DNA from: Rhynochetos jubatus
Lineage: Eukaryota; Chordata; Aves; Eurypygiformes; Rhynochetidae
Length of the DNA: 64,000 nucleotides
Direction: 5' to 3'
NCBI GenBank assembly: GCA_027574665.1
Contig: CM050666.1
Coordinates: forward strand, 4,030,001 to 4,094,000
The translations under genes and the position numbers were made by a program. Positions 48,338-59,502 of the stretch are shown one piece after another. Numbering within the stretch: position 1 is the stretch's first letter; the number at the start of each line of letters is the position of its first letter. The notes below the pieces were generated by a model. The model was not told the origin of the DNA, made no database searches, and worked only from the letters and a program-made list of their open reading frames with translations.

Positions 48338-48432
48338 CTTCTGACCTGGCCAGTGCCTATAGAATAGATGGCCAACTGTAGTGCCTTGTGCTCAAAAAAG
48401 TTCAAAACAGAAGCAATAATCGTGACAACAGG
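48338..48432 (+). other. Candidate non-coding exon
   Basis: A strong acceptor (TCCATCCATCGTCTTCCTCT then GCAG) ends at 48337, and a consensus donor AACAGG|GTAAGT begins at 48433. All three frames of the 95-nt segment contain stops. If it is an exon it would belong to a long non-coding RNA, a UTR, or a nonsense-decay (poison) exon. Confidence 0.3.
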
Positions 48433-50751
48433 GTAAGTCAGAGCGCTGTAGGATTTCATAAAGAAAGCCTAATAGGGATTTGAATTTAAACATTGCACCT
48501 CTTTTCTATGTTTTTGCCTACAGCTTAAGGTGTGTGTTCCAGTCGCTGGGTCAGACTGAAAACCTTAGTGCACAAACAGATGGGCCTCCGTCCCTGCATG
48601 GGGCTGGTGGCAGAAATTTTCATCTCTGTCATTTGTTCAATTCTGCCTGTGATGATTAATAGATACAAGTCCTTCTCTAATAGTTTTCAGAAGCTGCTGT
48701 GAAACAGATCCACGGAATTCTTTGCTGATCCCCAAAGAAGCTTGTGTGATGAAAAATCATCCCCATTACTGATTCAATGGGCAGTAACATGCTCTAGGAC
48801 AGATTCAACAGAAGGACCAGTGCCACTTTGACTTGAAGCCCTATTGACAGAGGCAGGGAGGTACTCTGTACTGGTGTGGCTATTCTTCACAAATGAATTT
48901 ACACCATGTAGAAGAGAAGCAATCCCCTCTGCTCTCTTCAGCCCATCGCTGCTGACCTCCCAACAGTAGGACTTTTACACAGCAGTGAATTTTAGTCTAC
49001 ATGAGTGAGGTCTCCTGTTCCCAGGACTGTTCCTCTCCCATCTTTCACTATATTATGTTGGTGGTGGTTTATTGATTTGGGGGTTTTGTTGTTTTCTTTT
49101 TTTCTTTTCTTTTTTTACAAAAAAAGCAATAATTAAAAAACAAACTTTCCCTTCATCCCCAACCACAATGAGAAACCAGAAAGAAAGCACTTTGTGCTCC
49201 TTAACTGCATGTCGTAGGAAGAAAACATTTAATTCCTTTTCCAGTGTGAGCCATTGTGAACTTGAAAGGGACGTTGTCAAGTAATTTGATTTTCCCACAA
49301 AGTGTTGCAACCTATCGAGGAGTGTCTTTTTGGTGTGGTATATGCCAAGCTCCAGAAAGGAAAATGCTACTGAAGCAGCGCCAGCTGGCTCTGATCCCAA
49401 ACTCCATTTCCAAAGCCAAGGTAATGGCATCAGCAAGGCTGGCATGAAAGTGGAAACAAAACAATCTCGGTGTCTTGACTGCAGGTTCCCTTTGGAACAG
49501 CTTCTGCAAGAGGCAGGGAAGGGGAGAGGAGGAGGTGGGAGAAAAAAAAAAATGCTTGCCCAAGTAAAAAGTGTTGAAAAAAATGCCCAGCAAAGCAAGT
49601 TGTTGGTGAAATGTGCAGTTTTCTGGAAATCAAAAGACTCTGGGGAACAGTCAGTCTCTGTGAGATATTTCAATAGGAAAAATCTGAATCCTTAATTTTT
49701 ACATGTAGCAAAATGGTAAATGTTGACAGTGTTGAAACATGATATTTTGATAATAATTCCATTTCAGTTTTTTATGACATGGTAAATTCCTAATTCTGAG
49801 GTGTACATATTTCACTTGTTTATGGTATATTATTAAATCAGTATTAAATCCAATCAAAACACAAATATTGCTATAAAAACCAAAACCTTTAAACTCTACC
49901 AAACAAGCTGTTGTTTCCCCAGGTTTTCTGGGTTTGGGTAATCCTGAATGTTCTGATTCGGTGTAGTTAGAGAGTTTATGTCTTTGATTATGAAAATTCC
50001 GACAGAAGCTGCTTCTCAACCAGTTTTCACTAAGATGCGCTTGGAGAGTGTTTTAACTGTAGAGACACGGTTTTATCCTTCAGTGCATTTTCGAATGATA
50101 AAGAGGACCTACATGATATGACATATAAGACAGGTAGGTTTTAGCATGGGCCTGTATCTGAATTGTTCCCCACTGAGCTAAGGTGCTCGTTAGCTGGGCT
50201 ACAGTCCCCTTCGGGTGGGTCTGAAGGACTTCCTAGTGATGGGAAAGGTTTTCATCCTGCGAGTGGGGAGTGCAAGTGAAATCAGCTCACAACTCTCTGC
50301 ATCCATCTGTTTGGATTTGTTTAAAAGCAGAACTGGCTCAAGGGATTTTCAGGTCATTTGAGAAGTCAGAGGGACTCATGGGTGCTACTTTCATACCCTG
50401 GCTTGCTGTTCTTAAAGTGTTTCTGATAAACTGCAAGAGAAGAACCATAATGGGTTTTCACAGGCTGTTACAAAAGCATGAAAAGTGCACAGCCATCCTG
50501 GCTCTGACTGCTTGAACCTTCCCTTGCATAGCTGTCTCCTGCACTGTCCAGGGCTGTGTTGCCATTATTTGTGTTCTTTTCATGTCAGAGACACAAAATA
50601 GAGGTGGAACCAGAGCTGTCCATACGTTGCCATCTCTCTGAGCTGTGAAAGATCACTGGAGAGTGCAACAAGGGGCTTGTGTAGATCCACCGCTCTCTTC
50701 CACCAGAGTTTTCAGTCTCAGGAATAACAGATGATATTTATCCTTTGTTAT
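48433..50751. other. Non-coding stretch with T-rich and A-rich tracts
   Basis: The 206-codon minus-strand frame at 49053-49673 runs through T/C-rich low-complexity DNA and shows runs of K, F and P with no domain; I regard it as spurious. No recognised repeat. Confidence 0.55.
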
Positions 50752-50792
50752 TTATGTATTATGAATTGTTATGTTATGTATTATGAGTTTTA
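50752..50792. repeat. 22-bp AT-rich tandem duplication
   Basis: TTATGTATTATGA occurs at 50752 and again at 50774, with related AT-rich sequence between the copies. Confidence 0.75.
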
Positions 50793-52022
50793 TATTTTTA
50801 TGTGTTTGGCAGCAGCTGAAGGATTAATGCATACTGGAGCAGCATCATCGGTAGCATGACACTGCATAGGAGGTGTTGGAACTGGGCACTGATGGACAAT
50901 GAGTTTGTTCCTGGCCTGCCCATGGACTCGTTTTTCTAACTATCTATTTATTCTGTATGTTAGGCCTTTTCCCTCCTGAGACATGGGGGGGTGGAGCTTT
51001 CTTACTTCGTAGAGGTACTGCAAAGCTTATTTTATGTGTGTCTATGAAGTGTTCCTCGGATGTCAGACTTCTGTAGAATTTCAAAGTGGTGTGCTGTGTG
51101 ATGCCTCTGTCCTCTTTAATTTGCCCTGGTGAATGTAAATTGGACATGGAAAATTTAGTATTTCCTCATTGGAGTCAGTGCAGTGGCTCACAGCTGGTCT
51201 TTACAGGGCAGAGAAGCTGGGAAGTGTGTTCCCTTGGAAAAGTGTGTGTCTCAGCCCAGGCAGTGCTCATACAAGGTGCTGGAGTGCCAGAGAGTTTAAT
51301 TCTGAGCACTTCCTTGTTAATTTTTTTTTTTTTTAAGTGATTGAATTTTAAGACTCATACAGAACTTGTGCTTGTGGCCAAACAGCATGTGAGGGAAGAT
51401 TCTTTTGTCAGGAGGGGTAGGGAAAGAACTTGCTGAGATGGCCCTGGAGACCACTAATGTTTAGTTTCATTTCTGAGTGGCTGGTAACACACACTTCAGA
51501 AACTGATGTAAGAGTGATTTCTGTAGCAATGAGCATCCCAGTTTAATCAAGTCTGTGTGGGAGAGCTTTTGTGTTAATATGTTTTGAATTTCCTAAATTA
51601 ATCCAGTTGTCTGGCCTGGTCGTGGATAGATGTATTTCTCAGATACAGGTGATTATAATGTTGAATATTGAAGACATCAACACTGTTAGCTGCAAAAGAA
51701 AAAGAAAAAAGAAAAAATTTATTTAGTAGGGCTTAGAAATACTATATAAATAGAGACCTAGTAATATACATACAGAAAATATCAATGTTTCTAGAGGAAA
51801 TAATGGCAAAATAAACAAAAAACATCTCTTTCTATTAGTGCTAGCATGATCAATATGGCTCAGTATTAAGGAAACTTCACCTTCTGTATATGGAAAATTA
51901 ACTTTGTGAGTGTGGAAATGCTGTCATGTTGTCTGGAATACTTATTAGCCATAGGAATTCATTTGAAGGATGGAATATGTCCCAAAACTACTTAAACTCC
52001 TCAGAAGCAGGAGGTACATTGA
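50793..52022. other. Non-coding stretch, AT-rich
   Basis: A T run lies at about 51319-51334 and an AT-rich complex stretch at 51690-51830. Nothing else is supported. Confidence 0.5.
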
Positions 52023-52046
52023 GGGGGGTGGGGTGGGGGTGAGGGG
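52023..52046 (+). other. Strong potential G-quadruplex
   Basis: G runs of 6, 4, 5 and 4 are separated by loops T, T and TGA. This is about as good a G-quadruplex motif as occurs in genomic DNA, with two single-base loops. Confidence 0.85.
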
Positions 52047-52849
52047 TGTTAAAAGGCATATTCTTAATCACTGGAGGAGGAAGGGAAGCAAAGAGAAAAG
52101 GAAGGTTTCAGAGTAGCTGAATATTCTTTTGTTCCATCTTTATTCTTTTTCAGTAAATGCTGGCAGTGGTAACTGCTGCAATTAACTCCTTTCAGGTAAT
52201 CAAGGTGAGACACTTAGGTGTCAAGAAGTGGTAGCATGGATGGATTAAAGGGATCACATCCAAGAGCTCTGGAGGAATAAAAGATCCAGGGTGTGGTGTA
52301 CTCATCCTCTATGGAGTTTACTTAGCTTTTTTCTAGCTCTTCAGCTAATATTCAAAATTGTAATTTCTACAAGTTTTAGTACGGGGTTGTTTGGGTTTTT
52401 GGTGTTTGGTTTTTTTTCTTTTAATTTTTGGCAAACTTTTTGCAGACAAGAGAAGGCAGGATTGGGCTGACAACCCCACTGAGCTGTACAATTAAGTGCT
52501 GCAAGTCATCTCAGAAATTACAGACTCCTGGGCTATATTTCAGTACCTGGTAACTAAAAATGGCTTTGTGGTCAGAAAGCCATTGATGTTTGCTTCAGAG
52601 GTAGTAGTTATTGGCAGATGCCCAATAAAAGGCAGAACAATTTTATCATCTGTCAAGGAGACAGGATGGTGGGTTTCAGGACTACTGCCTTGTTTTATAA
52701 TGTAAATGCCCATGTCTGTTGATTCTATTCTTAATTAGCTGTATCAGTCTGGGTTTGTTGCTTTTGATGCTGTGTTTTATCTTCAATTGACTATTTACTT
52801 TTAGGTTTTGGAAAGCAAAAGGTATAAGAGCAGCTCTTGGAGTCAGTCT

Positions 52850-52915
52850 TTATTGACTGCCTGTGCAGTTCCTGGTTACCTTGACCCACGTCAAGAGATT
52901 GTGCACAGGCAATAA
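52850..52915. other. Nested hairpin (inverted repeats)
   Basis: A perfect 10-bp outer stem, TGCCTGTGCA (52858-52867) with TGCACAGGCA (52902-52911), encloses a perfect 6-bp inner stem, CTTGAC (52880-52885) with GTCAAG (52890-52895), and a CCAC loop. Further out TTATT can pair with AATAA past a small bulge. The unequal internal loop (12 and 6 nt) makes a microRNA precursor unlikely. It could be a structured RNA element, a pair of dimeric factor sites, or chance. Confidence 0.5.
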
Positions 52916-53164
52916 TTAGTCCATCACAAGAACTCCTGTGTGAATCTGCTGATCACACAGATAACCCACAGCAGCTTCCTTTGCTCTCAAGGGAGCTAAG
53001 TGGAGGGGAAAAGAACGAACAGGCTTTTTCTACTCCCTTGTTTCTTTACTCTTTTCTCAGACCACCCAGATTTGTCCTCACTGTAAAACAGGGCCTGATG
53101 TTTCACTTCTGCTGAGATTTTGTCTAGGATCAGATGTGCACTGAGAACCCTGCTCAGGAAAGAA

Positions 53165-53220
53165 CACGTGCAGAAGGACTGATTCATCATCTGTTCTCTC
53201 CTTTGACGTCAGTGACGTCA
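53165..53220. promoter_or_regulatory. Tandem perfect CRE sites with upstream E-box
   Basis: Two full palindromic cAMP-response elements TGACGTCA lie at 53204-53211 and 53213-53220, one base apart. A CACGTG E-box is at 53165-53170, and a weak AP-1-like GATTCATCA lies between. The full CRE is the high-affinity CREB/ATF site and usually acts near promoters. A TATTTAAA box on the plus strand at 53384-53391 lies downstream. No exon is identified nearby. Confidence 0.55.
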
Positions 53221-53824
53221 GCATGGTTGGCCCTGATCTACATGGATTTTAGGATGAGGAGACTCCACCCGTTTCACCTTGGAAGCTAAAGGGGAATGCC
53301 TCTTAGCAGGAATAGCTCCCTGCCCCAGTTCATACTGAGTGCTGGGATTGAGGTGTGGTGTTTCTCACCCGGTGTGTCACTAGTATTTAAAACCATGGGG
53401 TGACGCAACCTCGTGCAATGTTCAGGTCTTAGAAGATATTATCAGGACAAACTGAGATCTTAGAACTCAGGCCCCAACAGGCAACTAGCAATCCTGATCG
53501 TCTTCTGAAACGCAGTTAATTGTGTGCCTGCATACACACCCTGTTAATGAGCATGTAGTCTCTAAAATTTCAACTTTTACAAATACTTGCAAATTGACCC
53601 TGAAACGTCTCTCAGCCCAATTAAAAGCTACCTCGGGTCTCTGATTCATGACCAGTTCGTAGCTGGGAGTGGACCCACCTACCCATTTAGGTGCAAAACT
53701 GTCAGGTCTCCAAGAACTAACCCAGAAATACTTATAACTGTCCCAAGAAATGTTATTGGCTCTTTGTTGCTTTCCTTTGATTCTTTTACTCTGCTTTTAT
53801 GAATCTCACTGAATCTGCTACGAG
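53221..53824. other. Non-coding stretch downstream of the CRE pair
   Basis: Contains the TATTTAAA box noted with the CRE pair. A 71-codon plus-strand frame at 53587-53802 has no features. Confidence 0.5.
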
Positions 53825-53990
53825 GATCCTAATCCCGAGTGAGTCGCAGGAGGAGAGCGGTAACTGCGCTGGAGTGCAGTTGGCAGTGAGCGGAGCGAGC
53901 TCTCGCATTGCCTGAGAACGGCTGGAAGAGCCTTGCTTGTCACGGCATCTGGCACAGCTGGCTCTCGCATACTGAACCGAGCTGCTGTAT
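53825..53990. promoter_or_regulatory. CpG-enriched patch
   Basis: About a dozen CpGs occur in 165 bp (for example GAGTGAGTCGCAGG, GCGGTAACTGCGCTGG, GAGCGGAGCGAGCTCTCGC), well above neighbouring density. It is too short to be a classical CpG island and has no TATA box. It may be a weak promoter or an unmethylated enhancer. Confidence 0.35.
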
Positions 53991-56149
53991 GGGTCAGGAC
54001 ATGTTTGGCCAGGCCTGTGGCTGTCTTCCGGACATTCACCAGCCCTGTCTCTGTCTATCCCTGCATTACCACATTCCTTTCTCTTTTTATGCTAAGATCT
54101 TCCTGTCTCTCCCTAGCCTCAAACCTCTGTATCTGTCTGTCCCAGACATCACTGTAGGGTGTGCATTATTCCCGAATAGGAATGATTTTATGCTGATAAT
54201 TCTCTGTAAGAGAGAGAGAAACATTTTTTCTGGGATTTTTTGGTTGGATTTTGTTGGGGTTTTTTCCTCCCTCACCACTTTTCATCATGCTTCCTTCCCT
54301 GCTTTCCTTTATCAATCCAGTTCTCCTTTTCCCAGTCTCTCTCATGAGCTAAGCACATTACTCCTGTTAAAGCTAATGGCTTTTACCTGCCAATGCGGGA
54401 ACTGTTCTCTTCTATCCTTTGCTCCTTGGCAGCCCCTGAACTCTGATATTTCCTCTGGTGTTTGATAAGTCTGGAAACCCCTTTGGCAAGCACCAGACCA
54501 GCTCGGGACTCTAGCCTGCAGTGTGTGTTGGAGTGGACAGTCAGAGGTTCTCTTTTGATCCTAACACCTACACGCTTTCACAGTGACATCCTGTAAGCCT
54601 CGCAGAATTTTTACTAAACAACTAGCTACAAAGTGAATTTTATAAGCCGTATTATGGGTATGAAGCAGCTTTTATTAAGGAGAAATGTGTCAGGGAAAAC
54701 TGCAGGTAAGATTTCCCAACTGTCTGATGTCACTGTAGGAATGCACACTGCATCTCTCACTATCCAGGCTAACCTCAGTCCCCTGCTTATTGGGGAGGGT
54801 TGCGTAAAGCACGGTCAGCCTAGACTCAGCCTCACAAGTTCTTGATTTTGTCACTGCTCCCTCTGCAGAAGGACACTAACTTGCTTTGTTTTCATCAGAA
54901 CTTTCCAACAGTTTGGAAGTGGTATATCAGGCTGGCAGGCACATAATAAAACTCACTGCAAGCAGTCCTGGCGACGTGGCATCTTTGGCATGGATTTTCA
55001 AGTGGCTTCTTCTTGTGCCAAAGCATCAGAAAGCCTGAAGGAGATGTCTGAAGCCTGGGCTATGGGGCAGAGAGTCACTGGGTTTGCCACTCTGCAAGGC
55101 CAAGACATGCCAGGGTCTGTGTGATGAAGAGCTGTAGGAAGCAGACAAGTTTTAACGTGTCATTTTACAAGCAAGGCCAGTAAAGAGGGTAAGGTCCGAT
55201 GGATAAGAACCAGCCTGGCATTTGGAAGATGCAGGCTCTCTCCAAGTCTGCCAGTAAACTGCTGCATGACATTGGCTTTATCCTTCCATGCTGTGTTTTG
55301 GCTTGTTTAATAACATCATCAAGACATTGGTGTTTTCCTGGTATGTATGTGTCTGTGCCGTGCTCGGCACAGGGCTCTTGTTGGAGAGGTTTGACTGTAG
55401 TTGTGTGTCGACCAGGCCTCTAACAGTAAGGTGAGCATGTAATTTTAAGAAGCCAGATGAGAGCTGAAGCTGGGGACTGGCTGCGTAGCCTGTCTTTTAA
55501 TCCTCATTTCTGCTCTGCAACTTTCAGTCTCTTGGAATAATTTTGGCAGCAAATTGGTAGCCAGTATAACTGTTTGATGGAGGAAAACCCTCCCTGATCC
55601 TCTTGCTTCTCTTATTCCTGCCTCTTAGGAAAGCTGAAGAGGTCTTGCATTTTTTTAAAATACCTTCTCGAAGCAGAAGCCCTGTGAGGCAGCGTGCTCC
55701 GGTACCAGCTGTGAAAGCAGGGAGTGCCTGCTCCAGAAACATCGAATCGGGCAGGTGTGAGACGATCACTGTGCACTCTGTGGTTTGTGATGATAAGGTT
55801 TCTGAAGAGAGGGAGGGCGAGAAGGAAGAAAGCAGCTCCAATTCTTAACTGCCTTTGATTTCAGAAGGCAACAAAAGGGTTTTGTTTGTTCAAGAGAAGA
55901 GAGAGGGCAGCTTTAACAATGTCTCTGAATGTGAAAATATGTTTCTGTGTTGATATCTTTTTATCTTTTATGTGATATATTTTTATGGAGTTTTGGCTTA
56001 CTTTATTTACATATATTATAACCTCCCTACTGAGTAAACAAGAGATGCCCAGCTAAGCAAACAAGCCCGAGGGTGATGGGAGAGGGAGAGAGAAAGGAGA
56101 AGAATAGCGAGAGGGAGAGGAAAAGAGAGGTGGCAATAGGAAAAGGGTA
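53991..56149. other. Non-coding stretch
   Basis: A donor-like CTGCAG|GTAAGA near 54705 has a possible weak acceptor near 54582 (CACGCTTTCACAG). The 185-codon frame at 53908-54465 is T/C/S/L-biased with no domain. A GA-rich block lies at about 56080-56145. Confidence 0.5.
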
Positions 56150-56345
56150 AACAGACAAGCACTAATTAAGGCCTTCATCACAAGCAGGGAGATGTGCTAG
56201 GCTGACAGTCAGTCAAGCAGATAAGGGGAGATGAGTTAAAATCTAGCCCCAGGTTTTGACGGCCCCGGGGCCCTGGCAGACAAGAGCACAGTGAACGAAC
56301 AGGAAGCCACTGAAAGGTCATTTGCATGAAATGATGTTCAGAATC
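56150..56345. promoter_or_regulatory. Candidate conserved non-coding element
   Basis: GCACTAATTAAGGCCTTCAT, CTGACAGTCAGTCAAGC (TGACAG/TGTCA-type MEIS/TGIF cores), CAGATAAGGGG (GATA) and GGTCATTTGCATGAAATG (octamer ATTTGCAT) are packed in under 200 bp. A 12-bp perfect palindrome GGCCCCGGGGCC lies at 56261-56272. No coding frame covers it. The combination of many intact sites is one of the more convincing regulatory signatures in the window. Confidence 0.45.
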
Positions 56346-57229
56346 TTTGCTTTTGTTGTTGCCCTGATGGCTTTAACCCGTTCCTGGCCCAGGAAATGCA
56401 CAGAGATGAGACGCATCCAGTCTCTGTACATGGCTTGAAGGCTTCTTTGGTGGCCTTTAAGGGGGCAGTTCTTCGGGGAGCATATGCTTCACAGGGAGAG
56501 AGAGGGGACCTGCGTTTCCCACTGAAAGTAAGGGGAGATGAAATTCCTTGGCAAGGGATGTGATCACTCTCTAGCAAAGCATAAAATGGAGAAATAACCA
56601 GAATGGGAGACTTTAGGCATGAAATGAGCCACGAGCTTGCCAGGTTGAGGCAGTGCAGTGGTGAGGTGCAGTGACCGGTGTGGTCAAAGGTGTTCAGGTG
56701 TTCTAGGCTTTGAGTTTTGTCCTTCTCTCCAAGAGCTCAGGACACAAATCTCAGGAGTTTCCATTATGGAACGGCGTCAGAACCTATCGTCACTTGCCCT
56801 TGCTGGAGTGTCACAAACACGTCATGACTATCAGGTGCATTATGCAGGTGGCTCCTGTCTGCCCCTTCAGCTGGAATTGAAAATAAATCTAAATTTTTAG
56901 TGCTTGTGAAAGAAGGGGCAAATGGTAGCTGCAATCTCTTCTCTCCGAGCTACTTGAGGAAACAAGATCTTGCTCAGATCTCCAAGGGAAGTCTGACACT
57001 ATAATTAATATTGCATGTTCTCAATGTGCTTAGGCATTTAGGCAGACTGTAATTCTTAGTGACGTGGCGAGAGAAATGAATGCAGAAGTGCTCACCATTT
57101 TGTGATAGGCAGGCAGCCTAGCACACTTTTTCCTCCCACTTCTGTTTAGACAGTTGGTAAGTCACAGTCGTTACTCTTCTGCTTTTTCTCCTGAAACATA
57201 AAAGCTGGCTATAGTGGAGTCTAGTAGAT
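56346..57229. other. Non-coding stretch, nothing identified
   Basis: Short frames of up to 80 codons have no domain. No recognised repeats. Confidence 0.5.
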
Positions 57230-57305
57230 TAAACAGGGGTCTGGGCTTTTGGACTTCTGGGTTCTACTCCAAGCCACTGCCACTTCATTACTGTTTGACC
57301 TTCTC
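57230..57305 (+). repeat. MIR-like SINE fragment
   Basis: GGACTTCTGGGTTCTACTCC, AAGCCACTGCCACTTCATTA and CTGTTTGACC correspond to the MIR stretch GGACTCCTGGGTTCTATTCCCAGCTCTGCCACTTACTAGCTGTGTGACC. The downstream part is lost or too diverged. Confidence 0.65.
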
Positions 57306-59464
57306 CGTCTCCTGTCAGCTCACTGTGAGCAATGTACGGCTGCCACAGAAGGGCAGTAAGCTTTACTTGCCTCTGAGAGAGGGATGATTGGAACTGTTCT
57401 CTCTGAGGTGGTAGAGTGCTCTCAGATTCGTGGATGAAAGTGCTGCTGAAGGTAAAGCAGTGGTTAACAGCAGAGTAGCTCTCTGGAGTGGGTGGGAAGG
57501 CTGGACGCTGAAACCTCAGGTTTAAGGCCAACCCACGATGGGAATCCAGTGAGGTGTGGAGAGATGTCAACTTGTTACAATGCTGAATCTCACAAGGAAG
57601 ATCTTACTGAACATTTCCAGTGGGGTGAGCTCCATTCAAATAATTTTCAGGTACAACCCCCTTTCAGGTCCATATCCGGTGCTGGAAAATTTGAACCTGA
57701 AGTCCACGTTAGACTGAGACTGAATGGATCTGGGCTGTTATGTTTGGCGAGCTCTTGGATTTTCTCTCTGGAATCAGTGCTGTCCAAGCCAATGCATTCC
57801 CTATTCAGGTATGAAGACTCTGGCTCAAGCCCAGCTGTAGCAGATATCTTGTTTAGTGCTGTGGCTAGCCACAGCTTGCTCAGGGGTGATGGTGCTCACT
57901 GGCATTTGGTGTAACTAATCTATTTCTCTGCTTCTAGAACACAAATCATCTTGATAATAGAGACGTTTTTTTCTTTAAAAGAAAGCGAAAATGGTTCCTA
58001 CACTTTTCTTCTGCATTCCAGTGCAGGCTAGTATTACAGCATGTTAGAATCCCATTTAGATAAATATTTTTAAAAGCTACTGTATGGAATCAGTGGAGAT
58101 GATGGCGTGTAGGATTACAGGTAATTGTCCTGTGTTATGAATACAGTGTCATGATTGTAAATGGACTTCTCTAAAGTAGGAGCTACGAGCATATCTAAGA
58201 GTAGCAGAATATAGATAGCCTTTGGCTAGCTGCTTATTGCTCCTGTTCTCTGTAGAATTTTAAAAAGCCACTGTCATCAAGTCATTTTTTTTCTACTTCA
58301 CTATATGTAATGGCTTCTTTAAGAGCCTGGAAATTATTTTATTTGCCCTGTTACTCTGGACAAACAGCAGTTTCTTTTTTTTGGCCTAGCATTCCAACGG
58401 GAAGACAAACCCAAGCCCTGTTCAGTGTGTTTTTGCTCTAAATTCCACATAATGTCAGTGCTAGCATCAGCCTAAGAGGAAGAGATTGCTAAAAGTGTGA
58501 TTAATCTGTTCAACATATGACCCTGAAAGCTGAGCAAGTGGAAAGGAAATATTGATTATTAAAGGTGAGGTCTATGGTTTGGAAAGAAACTTTATGTTGG
58601 TGTAGTAAGAAAGATCAGTGAGTTTGTATGTTGAGAGAAATCCTTTCCATGAAAGAAGAGCCCTTGTGCTCATTTAATGAGGAAATATGTGTCGTTCCGT
58701 TCTGTGTTTTATGAGAACATGCTGCTGTTGAAAGACAACCCTGTAAATGTCCTACAGTGAGATACCCGAAACTTATCCTATACCCCAGGGAAAAATGCAG
58801 CCTGGAATTGCAAATTTTCCTTCATGCCATCAGCATAGATGGCTAGGACTGAGGATGTTGCATTGGCTCTTTAAAACAAGTGGCAGAAGTGTTGTCCTGC
58901 TGCTTCTCAGCCGCTGAATTTGGTTGTCTGGTAGAAGAGTGAGTCTCCGAGAAGAATGCAGCCCACAGCCCTGGTGCCAACCTTCACCTTCCCATGCAGC
59001 CGTGATCTCGCTCTCCAGACACCGCATTGCAGGGACAGCCCAGGCATTCAGCACAGCTAGCCGAGTGAACGATAGGGTAACTCCTGGTTCCAGCAGGAAC
59101 CTTGTGAGTGGAACTGAAGCAAAACCTCAGCCAACGGTGGCAGTAGAAGTTGCAAAGATACTGGGTTTTTTCTGTCTTCTCTGCGGTTCATCTTTGGTAC
59201 CAAATGTGCCTAAAAGCTTGTGATTCTGGGTCAAGGAGGAGAGGCAGCCGCTTGTTTGCTCACTCTGTGGTAGGACAGACCATGACTGTGTTAAAAAATA
59301 CCGAGAGATTTCAGACTTTACATTTTTAAATTCTCATTGTAAGACAAGGCCAGCCTCTGCTCTGGCAGGGTGCTGTGGTACGTGCACAAGCGTGTGGCAC
59401 AGGATCAGAGAGGTTCACCCACCGCAGGGAGTAGCTTGTGATTTCCCAAAGCCCAAGCAGGCGT
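57306..59464. other. Non-coding stretch
   Basis: A 140-codon plus-strand frame (57492-57914) has no domain or splice support. Acceptor-like TTTCTCTGCTTCTAG ends near 57938 without a donor. Nothing else. Confidence 0.5.
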
Positions 59465-59502
59465 TTTTTCTCTCTTTCTCTCTTTTTTTTTTTTTCCCTT
59501 TT
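59465..59502. repeat. T/C-rich low-complexity tract
   Basis: A (TTTCTC)n-like run passes into a T13-14 homopolymer. Confidence 0.9.

Noticed and set aside
49053-49673. 206-codon open frame on the minus strand
   Set aside because: It crosses T/C-rich low-complexity DNA, so the translation is full of F, L, P and K runs. No domain, no splice support, and another long frame overlaps it on the opposite strand.
52858-52911. Hairpin as a microRNA precursor
   Set aside because: Total length and the large unequal internal loop do not fit a Drosha substrate. Kept only as a structural curiosity.
53908-54465. 185-codon open frame on the plus strand
   Set aside because: Rich in S, L, F and C from a pyrimidine-biased stretch. 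No signal of a real protein and no flanking splice pair that would extend it.
57455-57540. Possible second MIR start (GTGGTTAACAGCAGAGTAGC)
   Set aside because: Only about 20 bp resemble the MIR 5' end; the following text does not continue the match.
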